From: Neltuma alba
Lineage: Eukaryota; Streptophyta; Magnoliopsida; Fabales; Fabaceae
NCBI RefSeq assembly: GCF_004799145.2
Contig: NW_021636054.1
Location: forward strand, 55,902-119,901
DNA length: 64,000 bases
Reading direction: 5' to 3'
A program made the translations under genes and the position numbers. Below are positions 1-11,098 of the stretch, piece by piece. A model generated the notes under the pieces. That model was not told the origin of the DNA and ran no database searches. It worked only from the letters and a program-made list of their open reading frames with translations. Numbering within the stretch: the first letter of the stretch is position 1; each line of letters starts with the position of its first letter.

Positions 1-680
1 GCACTTCCAGTATAAACGATCAGGAATCAGGGAGAAATTGTTGGGACATGGTTGAAGAGTGATATACTAATATACTAGCTCCCGCACTAATTATAATTAT
101 AACACGTCGTTTATAATTAGAACTGAAGATAGTATATAATTATTAAAAAAGACAATAATAGTAAAAATTAATCTAGAACTGAAGTATTCAATAATAAGAA
201 GGATGATGTTGATGATCATGATGAAGGCAAAGAATTATATTATATTATATATGTTTGTGCCTATAAAATGCAGAGAAAAGACGAGAGCCGATAAATTATT
301 TATCCTTCTAAATATTTTTTATAAATAGATGCACATGCAAGTGCATTGTCTTTGTCATTTAAAAAGGGAAAAAAAACAGGAATACCCAAAAAAGGTTAAA
401 AAAAATATTGGTTTTAATTTGTTTTATCTCTCTAAGATAAAATTACAGTAACTTTGTGTTTCCACGCTGCAATGTACGTAAACACTCATGATGGAGGAGG
501 GATCATTTGATATTACTGTATTAATTAAGTGAGTAGTTTAATCTGACTCTTGTGGGCGCATTAAATAATGAAAGCTATATAATTTTGAGATTAGCAATTT
601 GGCAGACACATTATAATGGCTTAGTTGTCTCTAAAAAGTCAATCTTAGGATTCGCACGGATGTTATTCGATTACTGTTTT
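1..680 (-). promoter_or_regulatory. AAE upstream module, copy P1
   Basis: This resembles the upstream regions of the other AAE copies. Positions 1-60 match the 5' leader of the pseudogene near 14610-14710 (shared GGGACATGGTTGA) and the leader next to the stub at 1780-1820. Read on the minus strand, a TATA-like box lies near 318-332 with a CATGCA-type motif beside it (near 333-342). A distal block at 537-680 contains GGCTTAGTTGTCTC. By its orientation it should serve a minus-strand AAE gene starting just left of position 1, outside the window. Promoter activity is inferred from conservation among copies only. Confidence 0.55.
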
Positions 681-808
681 TTTTTTCTTGAGTGAAAGAT
701 GCTTTGTTGCTTAAAGTATTTACAACGGTAGGACAAGACCAATAGAAAAGCCCATCTTACACGAAAGAAAAATTACAAAATCAAGCGCTTAAAGAAATCT
801 GCAGACTT

Positions 809-1406
809 GGAGCATGTTTGGATTACAGTTAGAAATTACAAAAGTGTTTTGAAATATGTGAAACTGAGGTTGCAAATTGAGTTGGACAAAAATTGTTGTT
901 TGGTTGAGCTAACTTTTTCAATTAATTTCTGGCTTTCAACCTTAGTTGGACTCAATGGAGAAAAATTTGACTTTTCAAACTACAATTTCAAATGGTGATT
1001 ATCAAAAATGAGTATCCCACATTTACCCTCGCATTTTTCTCTCTGCCTCATCCCCTTCATTAGCATAATGAGCTTTTATTTAGACCCAATGAATTTTAAT
1101 TTATATTCATGTTTGTCCATTATGTATATCTAATTAATTATCTATAATGTGTTTTTAAATTTTTCTTTGTAACAAATATTTTCATTTTATAATTTCACAA
1201 ATGAACTATTTATATTTTATCATAATAATTTTACATATTTTTAAACTATTATCACATTAAAAACATAAAATTTCAAATACAACTATTCAATAAAGTTCAT
1301 GTCCTTTCCAGTTATTTTACAACTAAACTAACTTTTCTATTAATCATTTAAACAACTTTCAACTTTTTCAATTGACTTTTTAAAAACACCTATCCAAACA
1401 TGTCCT
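809..1406. repeat. MITE-like element with short terminal inverted repeats
   Basis: The left end GGAGCATGTTTGGAT is mirrored at the right end by ATCCAAACATGTCC, about 600 bp apart. The interior is AT-rich with no credible reading frame; a 63-codon open frame inside has no recognisable domain. No clear target-site duplication was found. The ends resemble GTTTGGAT-type hAT or PIF MITEs of dicots; the superfamily is uncertain. Confidence 0.5.
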
Positions 1407-1533
1407 AACTGACATTTACTCTAACTTTTTACAAAAATCAGTTGAGCTAAAAGTCAGTTTTGGCACATTGTGATCAGGCAGCGATAGGACTTCATTGACT
1501 AGTCTATATGGCTGAATATCTTCTTTGCTAAAA

Positions 1534-1725
1534 TGGCCACGGCGGATTCCGATGGAGGAAAGAGAGGAAGCTAGTTGGAGACAGCGACGATGGGTTTGGG
1601 ACCACGTGAAAGTGATGTTATTATAGATGATGGAATTGCAGTCACCGTAGACGGTGGAAGCTCTTTCGAGAAAACCTAAAGGAGTGAGGAGAAGAATTTG
1701 GAGAGCCTGGCTTGAGATCTTCCAT
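1534..1725 (-). pseudogene. AAE N-terminal stub (about first 60 codons)
   Basis: The reverse strand starts with ATG at 1725-1723 and matches the first ~60 codons of the intact AAE at 21337-22980, including the MEDL start and the region around its residues 35-62. The homology stops abruptly near 1534, where it is replaced by unrelated AT-rich sequence. The matching frame is damaged, because the run after codon 10 differs by indels from the intact gene. The 5' leader (1726-1825) also matches that of other copies. It is a truncated duplicate and cannot encode an enzyme. Confidence 0.8.
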
Positions 1726-1839
1726 GTCTACGACGGCGCCGACGACGACTTAATTATTTGCTTCAACTACACAAAACAGCATTTCCAGTTTAAACGATCA
1801 AGAAAGAGGGAGAAATGCGTCCGCCTTCCGCGCTCATCA

Positions 1840-2501
1840 GCCTGATGAGCGTGCTCAGCACTCGAACGGTAAAAAAGGGAGAAAAAGCAAACACTCTAAA
1901 TTATTTTTCAGATATGTCAAGCATCCTAAAAATATTTTTCGATTCATCCATCACCTTGAAATATTTTGTCAAATCCATCTAATATCCTAAAATATTTTGT
2001 TATTCATCCAACGTTTAAAATATTTTTCAGATACATCAGTATTTTTACTGAATACATGTGAAAAAATATTTTAGAGTATTAGATGAAGCTTAATCCAAAA
2101 ATAATTTTCATATACACTACCCCAATCCTTAATATAAGAATTGGTTGATTAATTTGAGTTGATTAAGAAAACTAGTTAAATTAGTTATTTACAATAAGTA
2201 TGTGTTATCTTTTCTAAAATATTCTTACTAATCAAATGTATTGACTAAAACTATCATTATTACAATGACTATTTTGAGAAAAAATAGATAAATATAAGAG
2301 ATAAAGTGGATTAGAATATTATATTTAGGACCAAAATAAAAGTTAAACAAACTTTCATATTAAGAATCCGAAATAGTATATATTTTTGCAATGAACAAGA
2401 AGAGGAAAAAAAGCACAAAAAAAAAAAGAGACTCAGGTTCCCCACTGCTCAGCACCCAAAACACCAGCATTTTGAGTGTTGAGCACGTCGTGCTCATCAC
2501 C
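1840..2501. repeat. Insertion with inverted ends, carrying a nested MITE
   Basis: The left end has GATGAGCGTGCTCAGCACTC and the right end has GAGTGTTGAGCACGTCGTGC followed by TCATCAC, which is the inverse. Between them lies a TATTTTAG-rich segment at 1890-2090 that resembles 23180-23420, and then a Stowaway-like MITE at about 2115-2378. No target duplication is evident. The family is unknown. Confidence 0.45.
2115..2378. mobile_element. Stowaway-like MITE (family S), degenerate copy
   Basis: Starts AATCCTTAATATAAGAATTG and ends CATATTAAGAATCCGAAATA, with the internal blocks shared by all copies of the family (TTAGTTATTTACAATAAGTA and AAATAGATAAATATAAGAGA). The ends have drifted from the perfect inverted repeats at 30994-31264. 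Confidence 0.65.
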
Positions 2502-2654
2502 CTAATGCTATTTAATACATATGGTTTTCAAAGAAAATAACTATATAAATAAATGATAAAATAGTATATTTATGCCAAAAATTTAATGAAGTAACTTATA
2601 TATAGGTTTAAGAAAAACTTCCTCTGTACTTTATAAACAAGACGAATATTTTAA

Positions 2655-2815
2655 CCATTTTTCCATATTTCGTGCTTCAGCAAATTGCAGTTGTTTGTTT
2701 TCCAAATGACAAAAACAATACACCTGCATGTGCATCCATTTATATAAAATATTTAGAAGGATCAATAATTTATCGGCTTTCGTCTTTTCTCTGCCTTATA
2801 TAGGCACAAGTTTAC
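2655..2815 (+). promoter_or_regulatory. AAE upstream module, inverted copy P2
   Basis: The reverse complement of this stretch aligns closely with 250-400 of copy P1: a GCAGAGAAAAGACGA segment, then AAATTATTGATCCTTC, then the TATA box and ATGCACATGC motif. It is inverted relative to all other modules, so the block was flipped or inserted backwards between the stub at 1534-1725 and the gene array to its right. No AAE coding sequence lies beside it on the plus strand. Confidence 0.65.
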
Positions 2816-2839
2816 ATACATGCTCTGCATTCAGTAGTC

Positions 2840-3126
2840 ATTATTATAATGCAATCTAAACCATTCGAAATCTAATATAGATAGTTTAGATTTAAAACTT
2901 TTAATATATAATTTTTTCAAGGATAAATTTAACTTTTAAAGATATGTTAATTATGATATTATATTTATTTTAAATTTGAATTTTGTATCTATTAAAACAA
3001 AAAGTTCATTAAAATATAGAAAAAATTTAAATTCGATTTGAACCATCTAAAATTGATCTGGATGGTCCAAATTGCGATGAGCACTCCATGCTTATCATTG
3101 TGATGAGCATGGGATGCACTCCCGTA
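2840..3126. repeat. Dispersed AT-rich repeat, family R2
   Basis: Similar sequence recurs at about 23480-23810, 27295-27605, 28430-28690 and 52840-53110, in both orientations. Shared blocks include TTTAAAATAAATATAAT-like runs, TTAAAATTT with TTCGAACCATTC, and an end with paired CTCATCA and TGATGAG signals near 3075-3115. It has no coding potential. It is probably a non-autonomous transposon. Confidence 0.55.
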
Positions 3127-3504
3127 TTAAATAAGAATAAAGTTATAAAGTTATTATATTTTAATGAAAAGTTAATGCAGTTTAAGGTTTTTATTGGTCT
3201 ATGTAAAATATACTAAAAGTGTTTTATAAATAAGACTAGAGGAGTATTAATTAAGTAAGTATTAGCTCTAGTTTTTAATATAAAACCTAATTGACTAATT
3301 TGAAAAGAAATTAAGAAAGCTGCTGAATTACTTTAAACTATTTATATTTATCTTTTTTTTAAAAAACTAATTTACTTTACTTATAAAGTGATATATAATC
3401 TAATGATCCACATAAGTATTTTAAAGAGATTATATAATATATGCTATAAGTAAGAATTTAGTAACTTTCTTAATATTTCTAAATTAGTTAATTGGGTCTT
3501 ATAT

Positions 3505-3660
3505 CTAATAGTTTAATCTGACTCTTCTGGGTGCATTAAATAATAAACGATATATAATTTTGAGATTGGCGATTTGGCAGATACATTATAATGGCTTAGT
3601 TGTCTCTAAAATGTCAATCTTAGGATTCACATGGACGTTATTCAATTACTTTAATGTATA
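3505..3660 (-). promoter_or_regulatory. AAE distal upstream block, second direct copy
   Basis: Near-identical by eye to 531-680 of copy P1 and in the same orientation: GTTTAATCTGACTCTT, then TATATAATTTTGAGATT, then TGGCTTAGTTGTCTCTAAAA. The proximal TATA/RY part of this module is not adjacent; the inverted block P2 lies about 700 bp to the left. Together they suggest one upstream region broken by inversion and insertions. Confidence 0.6.
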
Positions 3661-3905
3661 CAGGATAAGTCTCTGAAACTTAATCACACACATATATAGT
3701 CACATAAATAATATCATATATAGATATATATTACTTCCAGTCATTAATATAACATCTATATTAAAAACCAAACATAGCATATATTATACATAAGATGGGT
3801 TGGAACAATCTTCACGTACACTTCACCCTATAATCTTGATTACCTGAGCTAGTTTCCGGTAGCTTACACATACATTAAGTACCTAATTAAGCAATACTAA
3901 TTATA

Positions 3906-4253
3906 TACTCCCCCGTACTTCATATAAGAGTTATTTGACTAATTTGAGTAGATTAAAAAAATTAGTTAAATTAGTTATTTGTAATACATAGGTTTTATTT
4001 TTTCTAAAATATCCTTGCTAATAAAATGTATTAGCTAGCATTGCAAAAAAAAAAAGCAAATTAATGATGGAATTTAGTGACAAAATTTTCGTCACTAAAT
4101 TGGCAAAAATAGAACTACCATCTCATGTAACATTTAACATGTATAACTATTACAAAAATTACCTTAGCAAAAATAGATAAATATAAGAGTCAAAGTGAAT
4201 TAGGGTCTTATATTTAAAACTAAATGAAAAATCAAACTAGTTCTTATATTAAA
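3906..4253. mobile_element. Stowaway-like MITE (family S) with an internal hairpin insertion
   Basis: Family-S blocks are present from CATATAAGAGTTATTTGACT on the left to GTTCTTATATTAAAGATCAG on the right. About 70 extra bases interrupt it near 4045-4115, including a small perfect hairpin with arms TTTAGTGAC and GTCACTAAA, which suggests a nested mini-insertion. Confidence 0.6.
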
Positions 4254-4270
4254 GATCAGAAGTATTATAA

Positions 4271-4545
4271 TACTCCTCTTGTCCTCTTATCCCTAACATA
4301 GGAATTAATTTGGGAGTTAGATTTGATCTTAAATATAAAATCTTATTTCATAATATCTTTTATATTTGTTATTTTTCCCTAAATTAGTTAACCTAACTTA
4401 TAAGTAGATATATATATAATTTAATAATATTATGTAGAATATTTTAGAGAAGTCGCATATGTTATCCTTAACTAATTTATCTGACTCTTTTAATCTATTT
4501 AAATTACTGAAGTAGATTTTAGTTATATTAAGAATAGGAAGGAAT
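4271..4545. mobile_element. Stowaway-like MITE (family S), degenerate copy
   Basis: Begins TACTCCTCTTGTCC and ends TATATTAAGAATAGGAAGG, with the family order of internal blocks. It follows the previous copy almost head to tail, separated by about 15 bp. Confidence 0.55.
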
Positions 4546-4559
4546 AAATACTATGTAAG

Positions 4560-4750
4560 TTGGAAATCGGCCGGAAAATTGAATCTTGGTACGTAAATTA
4601 AATAACTGAAATTTATATTGTAAAACTTCTTCCCCTTCCTTTCTTCTTAACCAGGTGAGCTTTAAGGCGTTCTTAGCTTATTATTTAAATTATAACTGAA
4701 ATTAATTTTCTTGTACTCAAGTTGTAATTATTTAAATTGGAATTGACTAA
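4560..4750 (-). promoter_or_regulatory. Far-upstream relic of an AAE unit
   Basis: The stretch AACTTCTTCCCCTTCC, then CCAGGTGAGCTTTAA and CTTATTATTTAAATTATAA corresponds to 19370-19490 and partly to 15970-16000, which lie upstream of other AAE copies in the same orientation. It marks the outer edge of one duplicated unit. No gene is visible in it. Confidence 0.45.
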
Positions 4751-5194
4751 TTCATTATTTGTAAACTAATGCATATGGATTATATTCATCTTGGTTTTTA
4801 TGACACTCCTCTCCTTATTATGAAGCCATCGATTGTAATCTCCTACTTCCTGTCTCATTGTCCATGTGGTCTCCCCCAATAATAATATAATTCCATTCGA
4901 TCTTTTAACTTTTTACTGATTTACAAGTAAAAAAATTAATAGTAGTTAAACTATCAGAAAAATAACATAGTTTTGTATAGATAATTATAACAAACCCATT
5001 ATCATATTATTTTATATTTTTCCTTAATATTTTAACATCATTGTTTCCAATACAGGGTATTTAAAAATATTCGACAAAACTATAAAATGATTAATAAACG
5101 AGATGAAAAACACATTTTAAAAAATGCCTTGTATAAGACAATATTATTACCTTTATATTTATATATACATATACATATATTTTTTTTATATATA

Positions 5195-5335
5195 TATAAG
5201 TTAGAGTATTCTCAAGTTACTTTAGACTTGAGACAAATCTCAAGTTAACCTTGTATATGTGCTTTCTCGGATTTGAACCCGTATTCTCCTCCTCATAGGA
5301 GTAAGACCACTTGACATCTCAACTAACAAAGTATA
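5195..5335 (-). mobile_element. Candidate tRNA-derived SINE
   Basis: Read on the minus strand there is an A-box-like TAGTTGAGATG followed about 45 bases later by a B-box-like GGTTCAAATCC, then a tail toward an A/T-rich end near 5180. This is the usual pol III layout of plant SINEs. It does not fold as a complete tRNA by inspection. Flanking target duplications were not identified. Confidence 0.4.
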
Positions 5336-5830
5336 ATTATTCTTGAGGTTCCTTTTTTAAAGGTTTGAATGGTTTTGCAATTAATGAGGGAAAATATGCA
5401 GGGAGTAGTGCCACATAATGAGTCAGAGAAAAATGTTATGATCTTATTTATGACTTAAATTATCAATTTTTTTTATAAATGTACCATTTTATTCTTCATT
5501 TATTATATAATTTAGTTGGCAAAAAAATTATATAACTTAAATACGTACATAAAGAAGTTTTTATAGTTTAAACAGGTAGCTGCTTCTTTTTTGAATACTT
5601 TTTATATTTCAAAATAATACAACTTTTCTTTTTCAAACCATTGATGCTTTATATATAATCGATTAAATTGAGAAGATAAAATAATCAAAAAGATATAAAT
5701 TTATGCTTATACATCTATATATTCCATTTTTCCAATCAGTGTCATCGTTAAATTTTCTGCATACCTTCAGCTCAAACACTTTTCTTCATCCTTCTCTTTC
5801 TCGCCTCAATCTCATCATCTTCGTCGGTCA
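5336..5830. other. AT-rich spacer, no gene seen
   Basis: No supportable reading frame. The right part lies 3' of the AAE pseudogene that the copia element interrupts, so it was once 3' flank of that gene. Confidence 0.4.
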
Positions 5831-5862
5831 TCACAATCTGCTGTGTTTCAACGATCCCATAT
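5831..5862 (-). pseudogene. Severed 3' tail of the AAE pseudogene (PTS1-like end)
   Basis: The reverse strand carries the last codons and stop (5833-5831) of the AAE copy whose body is at 12947-14561. The final three codons read S-R-L, a type-1 peroxisomal signal, where the intact paralogue has S-K-L. The segment ends at the left CATAT target duplication (5858-5862) of the copia element. Confidence 0.8.
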
Positions 5863-6123
5863 TGTGAGAAATAGGAAAGGTTATTTTTGTATTTTTGGGT
5901 TAATTAGTTTAAGCCCAAGTTGCTTTAAGTCTGATTACGTTTCAGGTTCTTCTTGACTTTCTTGTATTGTTTGTTATTTCCGGTGGGCTCTATAAAAGGG
6001 GTCTAGTGTTGGCTTATTCTATTAAGCCCATTTTTGATGTAAATACCAGTTGATGAGATTAATGGAAATATCCCGTTTCTATGCGTAGTGTGTGGGTTTC
6101 TGGTAGGGCCTAATGTTTCAACA
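5863..6123 (+). repeat. 5' LTR of the copia element
   Basis: 261 bp, begins TGTGAGAAATAGG and ends CTAATGTTTCAACA. It carries a TATA-like CTCTATAAAAGGGG at about 5989-6002, the expected pol II promoter. It matches the 3' LTR except at about five positions. Confidence 0.95.
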
Positions 6124-6141
6124 TGGTATCAGAGCTGAAGG
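6124..6141 (+). other. Primer-binding site
   Basis: TGGTATCAGAGCTGAAGG directly abuts the 5' LTR. The first 12 bases are the classic copia complement to the 3' end of initiator methionine tRNA. Confidence 0.9.
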
Positions 6142-8935
6142 TTTTCCTTCATCCGAATCCTAAGCCCAAAACCCGTTTCGACATTCCCGCAGTAGAGAAA
6201 CCCTAATGGCAGAAACGAAGACTGATAATCTGCCATTCTCTCATCCACTTTTCTTGCACCCATCCGATACACAGGGGGCTTCGATCGTTCAGCACGTCCT
6301 GATAGGCACAGAAAATTATACTGTGTGGAGCAGGGCGATGAAGATCGCATTGATGGGGAAGAATAAACTAGGGTTCGTTGACGGAACCTGCAGAAAGAGC
6401 GATCAAGAATCATCGTTGCACGAACAATGGGAACGCTGCAACGCAGTCGTTCTTTCATGGATACTGAGTTCAATCTCGAAGGAGTTGGCAAATGGAGTTA
6501 TTTTCTTTCAAAGCGCACACCAAGTCTAGATTGATTTGAAGGAACGGTTCGATAAAAAGAACGGCGCCTGAATATTTGCCCTCCACCGTGAGATCACCTC
6601 CTTCAGACAGGGTTCCTTATCAGTCTCCGCATATTATTCGAGATTAAAGGAGCTTTGGGAGGAGCAATCGGCTCTGGTCAATCTGCCTTCTTGTACCTGT
6701 GCGACTTCAAAGACTTATGCAGAAGTCATCCAGGAGCAAAAACTACTCCAGTTTTTGCTGGGTTTAAACGATGCCTACAATCATGCCCGGAGTCAACTAC
6801 TCCTCCTGAATCCGCTACCGTCGGTAAACGAAGCCTACTCCATGATCATTCAAGATGAGACTCAACGAGCAATTACAGATGGAGATAGGAACTTACCTGC
6901 AGAAGGGATTGCAATGATGGCAAGAGGACGCGGGCGCGGCAGGGGAAGAGGACGTGGTGACAATTTCCCCGAATGCTCCCATTGCCACAAGAAAGGCCAT
7001 ATTAAGGAGAATTGCTATCAACTCATTGGGTACCCGGCGAATTTTAAGGGAAATAAAGGCAAGGCAAACAAAGATGTGAACCGAGGAAATTCTGAATCGG
7101 GTTCTGTCCAAGAAGCACATATCAATGAGGGAACTAGCGTGGCACCGAGTTTTACGGCAGAACAATACCAGAAGATCCTAGAATTGCTACAAAAGGATTC
7201 AGGAAACAACGTCCACGCTCTCACCGGTACAGGTTTGGCTGTTCCCTCATCTTATGATATATCTTATTCAACTTGGATTTTCGATTCTGGGGCCACTACT
7301 CACATGGTGGGCAGTTTAAATCTTTTAGACAATAATGAGTCTTATTGTGGACCGATTAAAACCATAAAGATACCTGATGGTAATCATGTGCCTGTTACAC
7401 ATATAGGGAAAGCTAAGATTACAAATGAGATAACCTTGACAGATGTTTTATATGCTCCTAAACTTAAATTCAATTTAATATCTATTTCACAAATCACAAA
7501 GGAACACAAGTGCATTGCTTCTTTCTTCCCTGACCTATGTTTACTGCAGGGCCTCTAGAATGGGAAGATGAAGCTGATTGGTAGAGAATATGCTGGTTTA
7601 TATGTTTTGAAAGTACCTAGGAATCATCATATTGTTAACACTATTGAAAATAGTTATGGTGTTAGGAACCATTCTGAAATTTCCCTTTGGCACAAAAGAC
7701 TGGGACATGCCCCTTTATCTGTAATGCATTACCTTGATTTTGTGATAGGTTCTGATGCTTCAATCAATAAAAATTGTGATGTTTGTATTCAGTCCAAGCA
7801 GACAAAATTCACTTTTTCCACTAGTTGTATAAAGACGAAAAACTGTTTTGAAATGCTACATATGGATGTTTGGGGGCCTTACAGGTCACCAACTCATCAT
7901 GGTTATCAATATTTCCTTACTGTGGTAGATGATTTTTCTAGAGCCACTTGGATTTTCTTAATGAGGAACAAATCAGAATCTGTTATGCACATTAAGTCCT
8001 TCATTGCTTATGTTTTAAACCAATTTGGCAAAAATGTGAAACGGATAAGAAGTGACAATGGTACAGAATTTAAAAATCATGAATTAAAGGCTTATTTACA
8101 ACAGAATGGGATACTGCATGAGACATCCTGTCCTTATACACCTGAACAGAATGGGGTGGTAGAAAGAAAACATAGGACCATCATACAATTAACTAGAAGT
8201 CTCATGTTAGAGTCAGGTATCCCTACACAATATTGGGGGGAATGTATAAAAATGGCTGTTCACTTGATCAATAGAATCCCATCTAAGATTATAGGCTATA
8301 AAACCCCATATGAAAAGGTTTATGGTAGAAAGCCAGATCTACGCCACTTAAGGGTATTTGGTTGTCTTGCTTATGCTTCTAATTTGAACATAACAGATAA
8401 ATTGAAATCAAGGGCCACTCCCTGTGCCTTTTTGGGATATCCTAAAAATCAAAAGGGATTTTTTCTCCTCAACCTGGAAAATAAAAATTTCATAGTCAGT
8501 CGTCATGTTAGTTTTGTAGAGGATAAGTTTCCTTTTAAGGATGCCATATGCACTAAGCAAGGGGGAGTGAGTCAGGACTTAAGAAACATGTTCTGGTATG
8601 AGACTGAAGAGACAATAACAGAGGTTAATCAAGAGCAAATCACTGTTGATAATGATCACCACCGTGAGACTGGAGAACCAGTGACTATTCCTAATTATCT
8701 TGATAACCTGGATGATAATCATCAATTGACACCTGTAGCTCATCCCAAATCTAGCAGGGAGAGACGACCACCTGTTTGGTCAAAGGATTACATCCTGTCT
8801 GCTACTACTCATCAAGCAAAGGTAAAAGGTCAAGATAAATGTAAGTATCCCATTCAGAACTATGTCTGTTATGATAACATTTCTTCAGATTACATGTGTT
8901 TTCTTACTTCCATAGATTCTGAAATGGAACCTGTG

Positions 8936-11098
8936 TAATATCCCAAAAAAAAAATTCAAAAAAAAAAGAAGAGTCAAACTTTCCACCGAAATCGGTGGAA
9001 AGTTGGGGGTTGGGTTGAAAAACCCCTCCTCCCCAATAAATGTGCAGGGGGTGTTAAATACACCCCCAGCAATTCATTCTTCCCCCTCGGCAGATGCAAG
9101 AAGAGAGAAAGAGAAGAAGAAAAGAGAGAAAGAGAGAGCTGAAGTGTGTGAGAGAGAGGAGCATACCGGTGAAGCAGAGGGCAAGCTTTGAAGATATTTT
9201 AGGTACATGAAATTATCTCTTTTCATCAAACTTTCTTCATAAATATTTCATATATATTTTATGCTTCATAATAGTAGTATTACCATAGTGATTAGAGAAA
9301 ATTTTGAGAGTTATATATGATATAAGTATTGAGTTTTGATAAAAGATAACTATAGAAATTTAGAAGTAAATAAGTTGTTAATTTTAATCGGTTTAGATTT
9401 CTCTATTTGTTAGTTTTAGTATTTAAATTAATTTATTTAGTTAAAAAATCTGTTATTTATGAGATACACCATATTTTTACCGATTAAATTCAAGTTAAAT
9501 AATTTATTTGGATTCTTTGATATATTATTGAGATTTTAATCAGTTTGGTTTTATTTATTGGGTGATTGGAGGTTTTAAAATAATTATTGTAGCTAAAAAG
9601 TTTATTATTTATGGAAATATATATATATATATATATATGGTAGTTATACCATTAAAGTTTTGATTATATTATTTAGTTATAAATATTTGAAGTATTATTG
9701 AATTTTTGATAGTATGATTTTGAGGTTTAAACTTAAATGAAGATTTTTAGAATTTATAACATAAAAATTTTATATTTGGAAATTGTTGAAAATCCTTTTT
9801 ATTCAGGTAAATAATTTGGAGGTAGTAAATAAATAATTTGGGTTATTAGAAATTTAAATAATATAGAGAAGTTTAAGTAATTAATTAATTAATTTATATT
9901 AATATGTGGTTATATTAATTGTGTAGATTAATTATTGGTTGAGCAAAGGATTGACCTTGTGGTAATCCTTAGTATTGCTTTGGCGAGAGGTAACCACTTT
10001 CCACTTGTTATATGTGCTAATATGTTGTTTGTGAGTATTTTGCTGTTTTCAGAATAATATTTGATATTTGGAACCTGAGTAGATATGTTATATCTTTTGA
10101 GCTATGAAAATTGTCTTGTGGGGTTTTTGGAATTGTGATTGAGAAGTTTGGAAAAGATATATGATTTATATCTTATGGATTATAGTGAGAAAAGATTAAG
10201 ACATTTTTATTATATTGTGAATGATTGGTTGTTATTTGGATTTTGGATTGAGTCCTATCCTACCACGTGGTAAGGCCGCCATTGGTGCACATTGGTTGGC
10301 TTCTTCTTTCGTCCCCCATAGTGAGGGATAGGCCTTTGTGGCTTCTTATTCGTCCCCCAGAGTGAGGGATATGCCCATATGTTTGATTGATCCCCCAGAG
10401 TGAGGGATAGACTTATGTGGCTTGTGTGTTGGCCCCCATAGTAAGGGTTTGGATGATTGAAATTATATTTCTATGGATATAACTATAGTTCTCGAGAATT
10501 AATAACTGTCCCACTTGACACCTCACGAGCACGTGTTAGTATGTATGATGAGTTGAAAAGTTGGTTACTGAGGCGTTTGTCTCACCCCGTGGTTTAACAT
10601 TTTCAGGTGATAGTTCAGGTGGTGGGCTATCAGGGAAGGCTCCGGAGGCATAGTGTACTGTCATAGCTTGTATAGCCTCCTTGCTTTTGTTCTATGTGCT
10701 GACTTGTTATATATTGCCACATAGGGCTCATCTACTATCATGATGTAAAATAATACTTTTAATTACTACTGTCTGGTATGATAGGGCCGTGAGGAGCCCC
10801 GAGACATTTTAGACTCTGCATGTAACGCTCCTTTGAAAGTGTTGACTTTTGACTAATGAGCTCTATAATTTATATTAAACTGATTTATCAGTTCGTATGG
10901 TTGAAAATATAAGTTTGGTTTGGGCTAATGGTTGAATGATATTTCTGGACTTTGGAAGTCTAAGGCCCAAGGTAACGATCGATGTTACTCTTATTATAAG
11001 TTTATTTCTTTTAACCATGATAGCGATTTTAAAATTTTAAGGTTTCTTCTTTTCTATCATGGTTAATCATTCAAATAAATTGTTGGATTTAATCTAAA
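8936..11098. mobile_element. 2.2-kb insertion in copia pol, possibly an LTR-type sequence
   Basis: It splits the copia frame between the integrase-side and RT-side coding parts. The left edge reads TGTAATATCCC, a start seen in many plant LTRs. The interior has a purine-rich leader (9100-9190), a TA microsatellite (9618-9639), and about four ~40-bp tandem units with CCCCCAGAGTGAGGGAT (10285-10450). The right edge does not end in CA, and no target duplication is visible, so a solo LTR is only a guess. A 62-codon open frame at 9003-9191 is low-complexity and not believed. Confidence 0.5.
10285..10450. repeat. Tandem repeat, about four ~40-bp units
   Basis: The motif CCCCCATAGTGAGGGAT or CCCCCAGAGTGAGGGAT recurs at about 40-base spacing, each followed by a purine/pyrimidine block such as AGGCCTTTGTGG. 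It sits inside the 2.2-kb insertion. Confidence 0.7.

Noticed and set aside
5195..5335. tRNA gene on the minus strand
   Set aside because: B-box is good, but acceptor-stem pairing is not visible; treated as SINE candidate.
9003..9191. 62-codon open frame inside the copia insertion
   Set aside because: Lysine/glutamate low-complexity product of a purine-rich leader; no domain.
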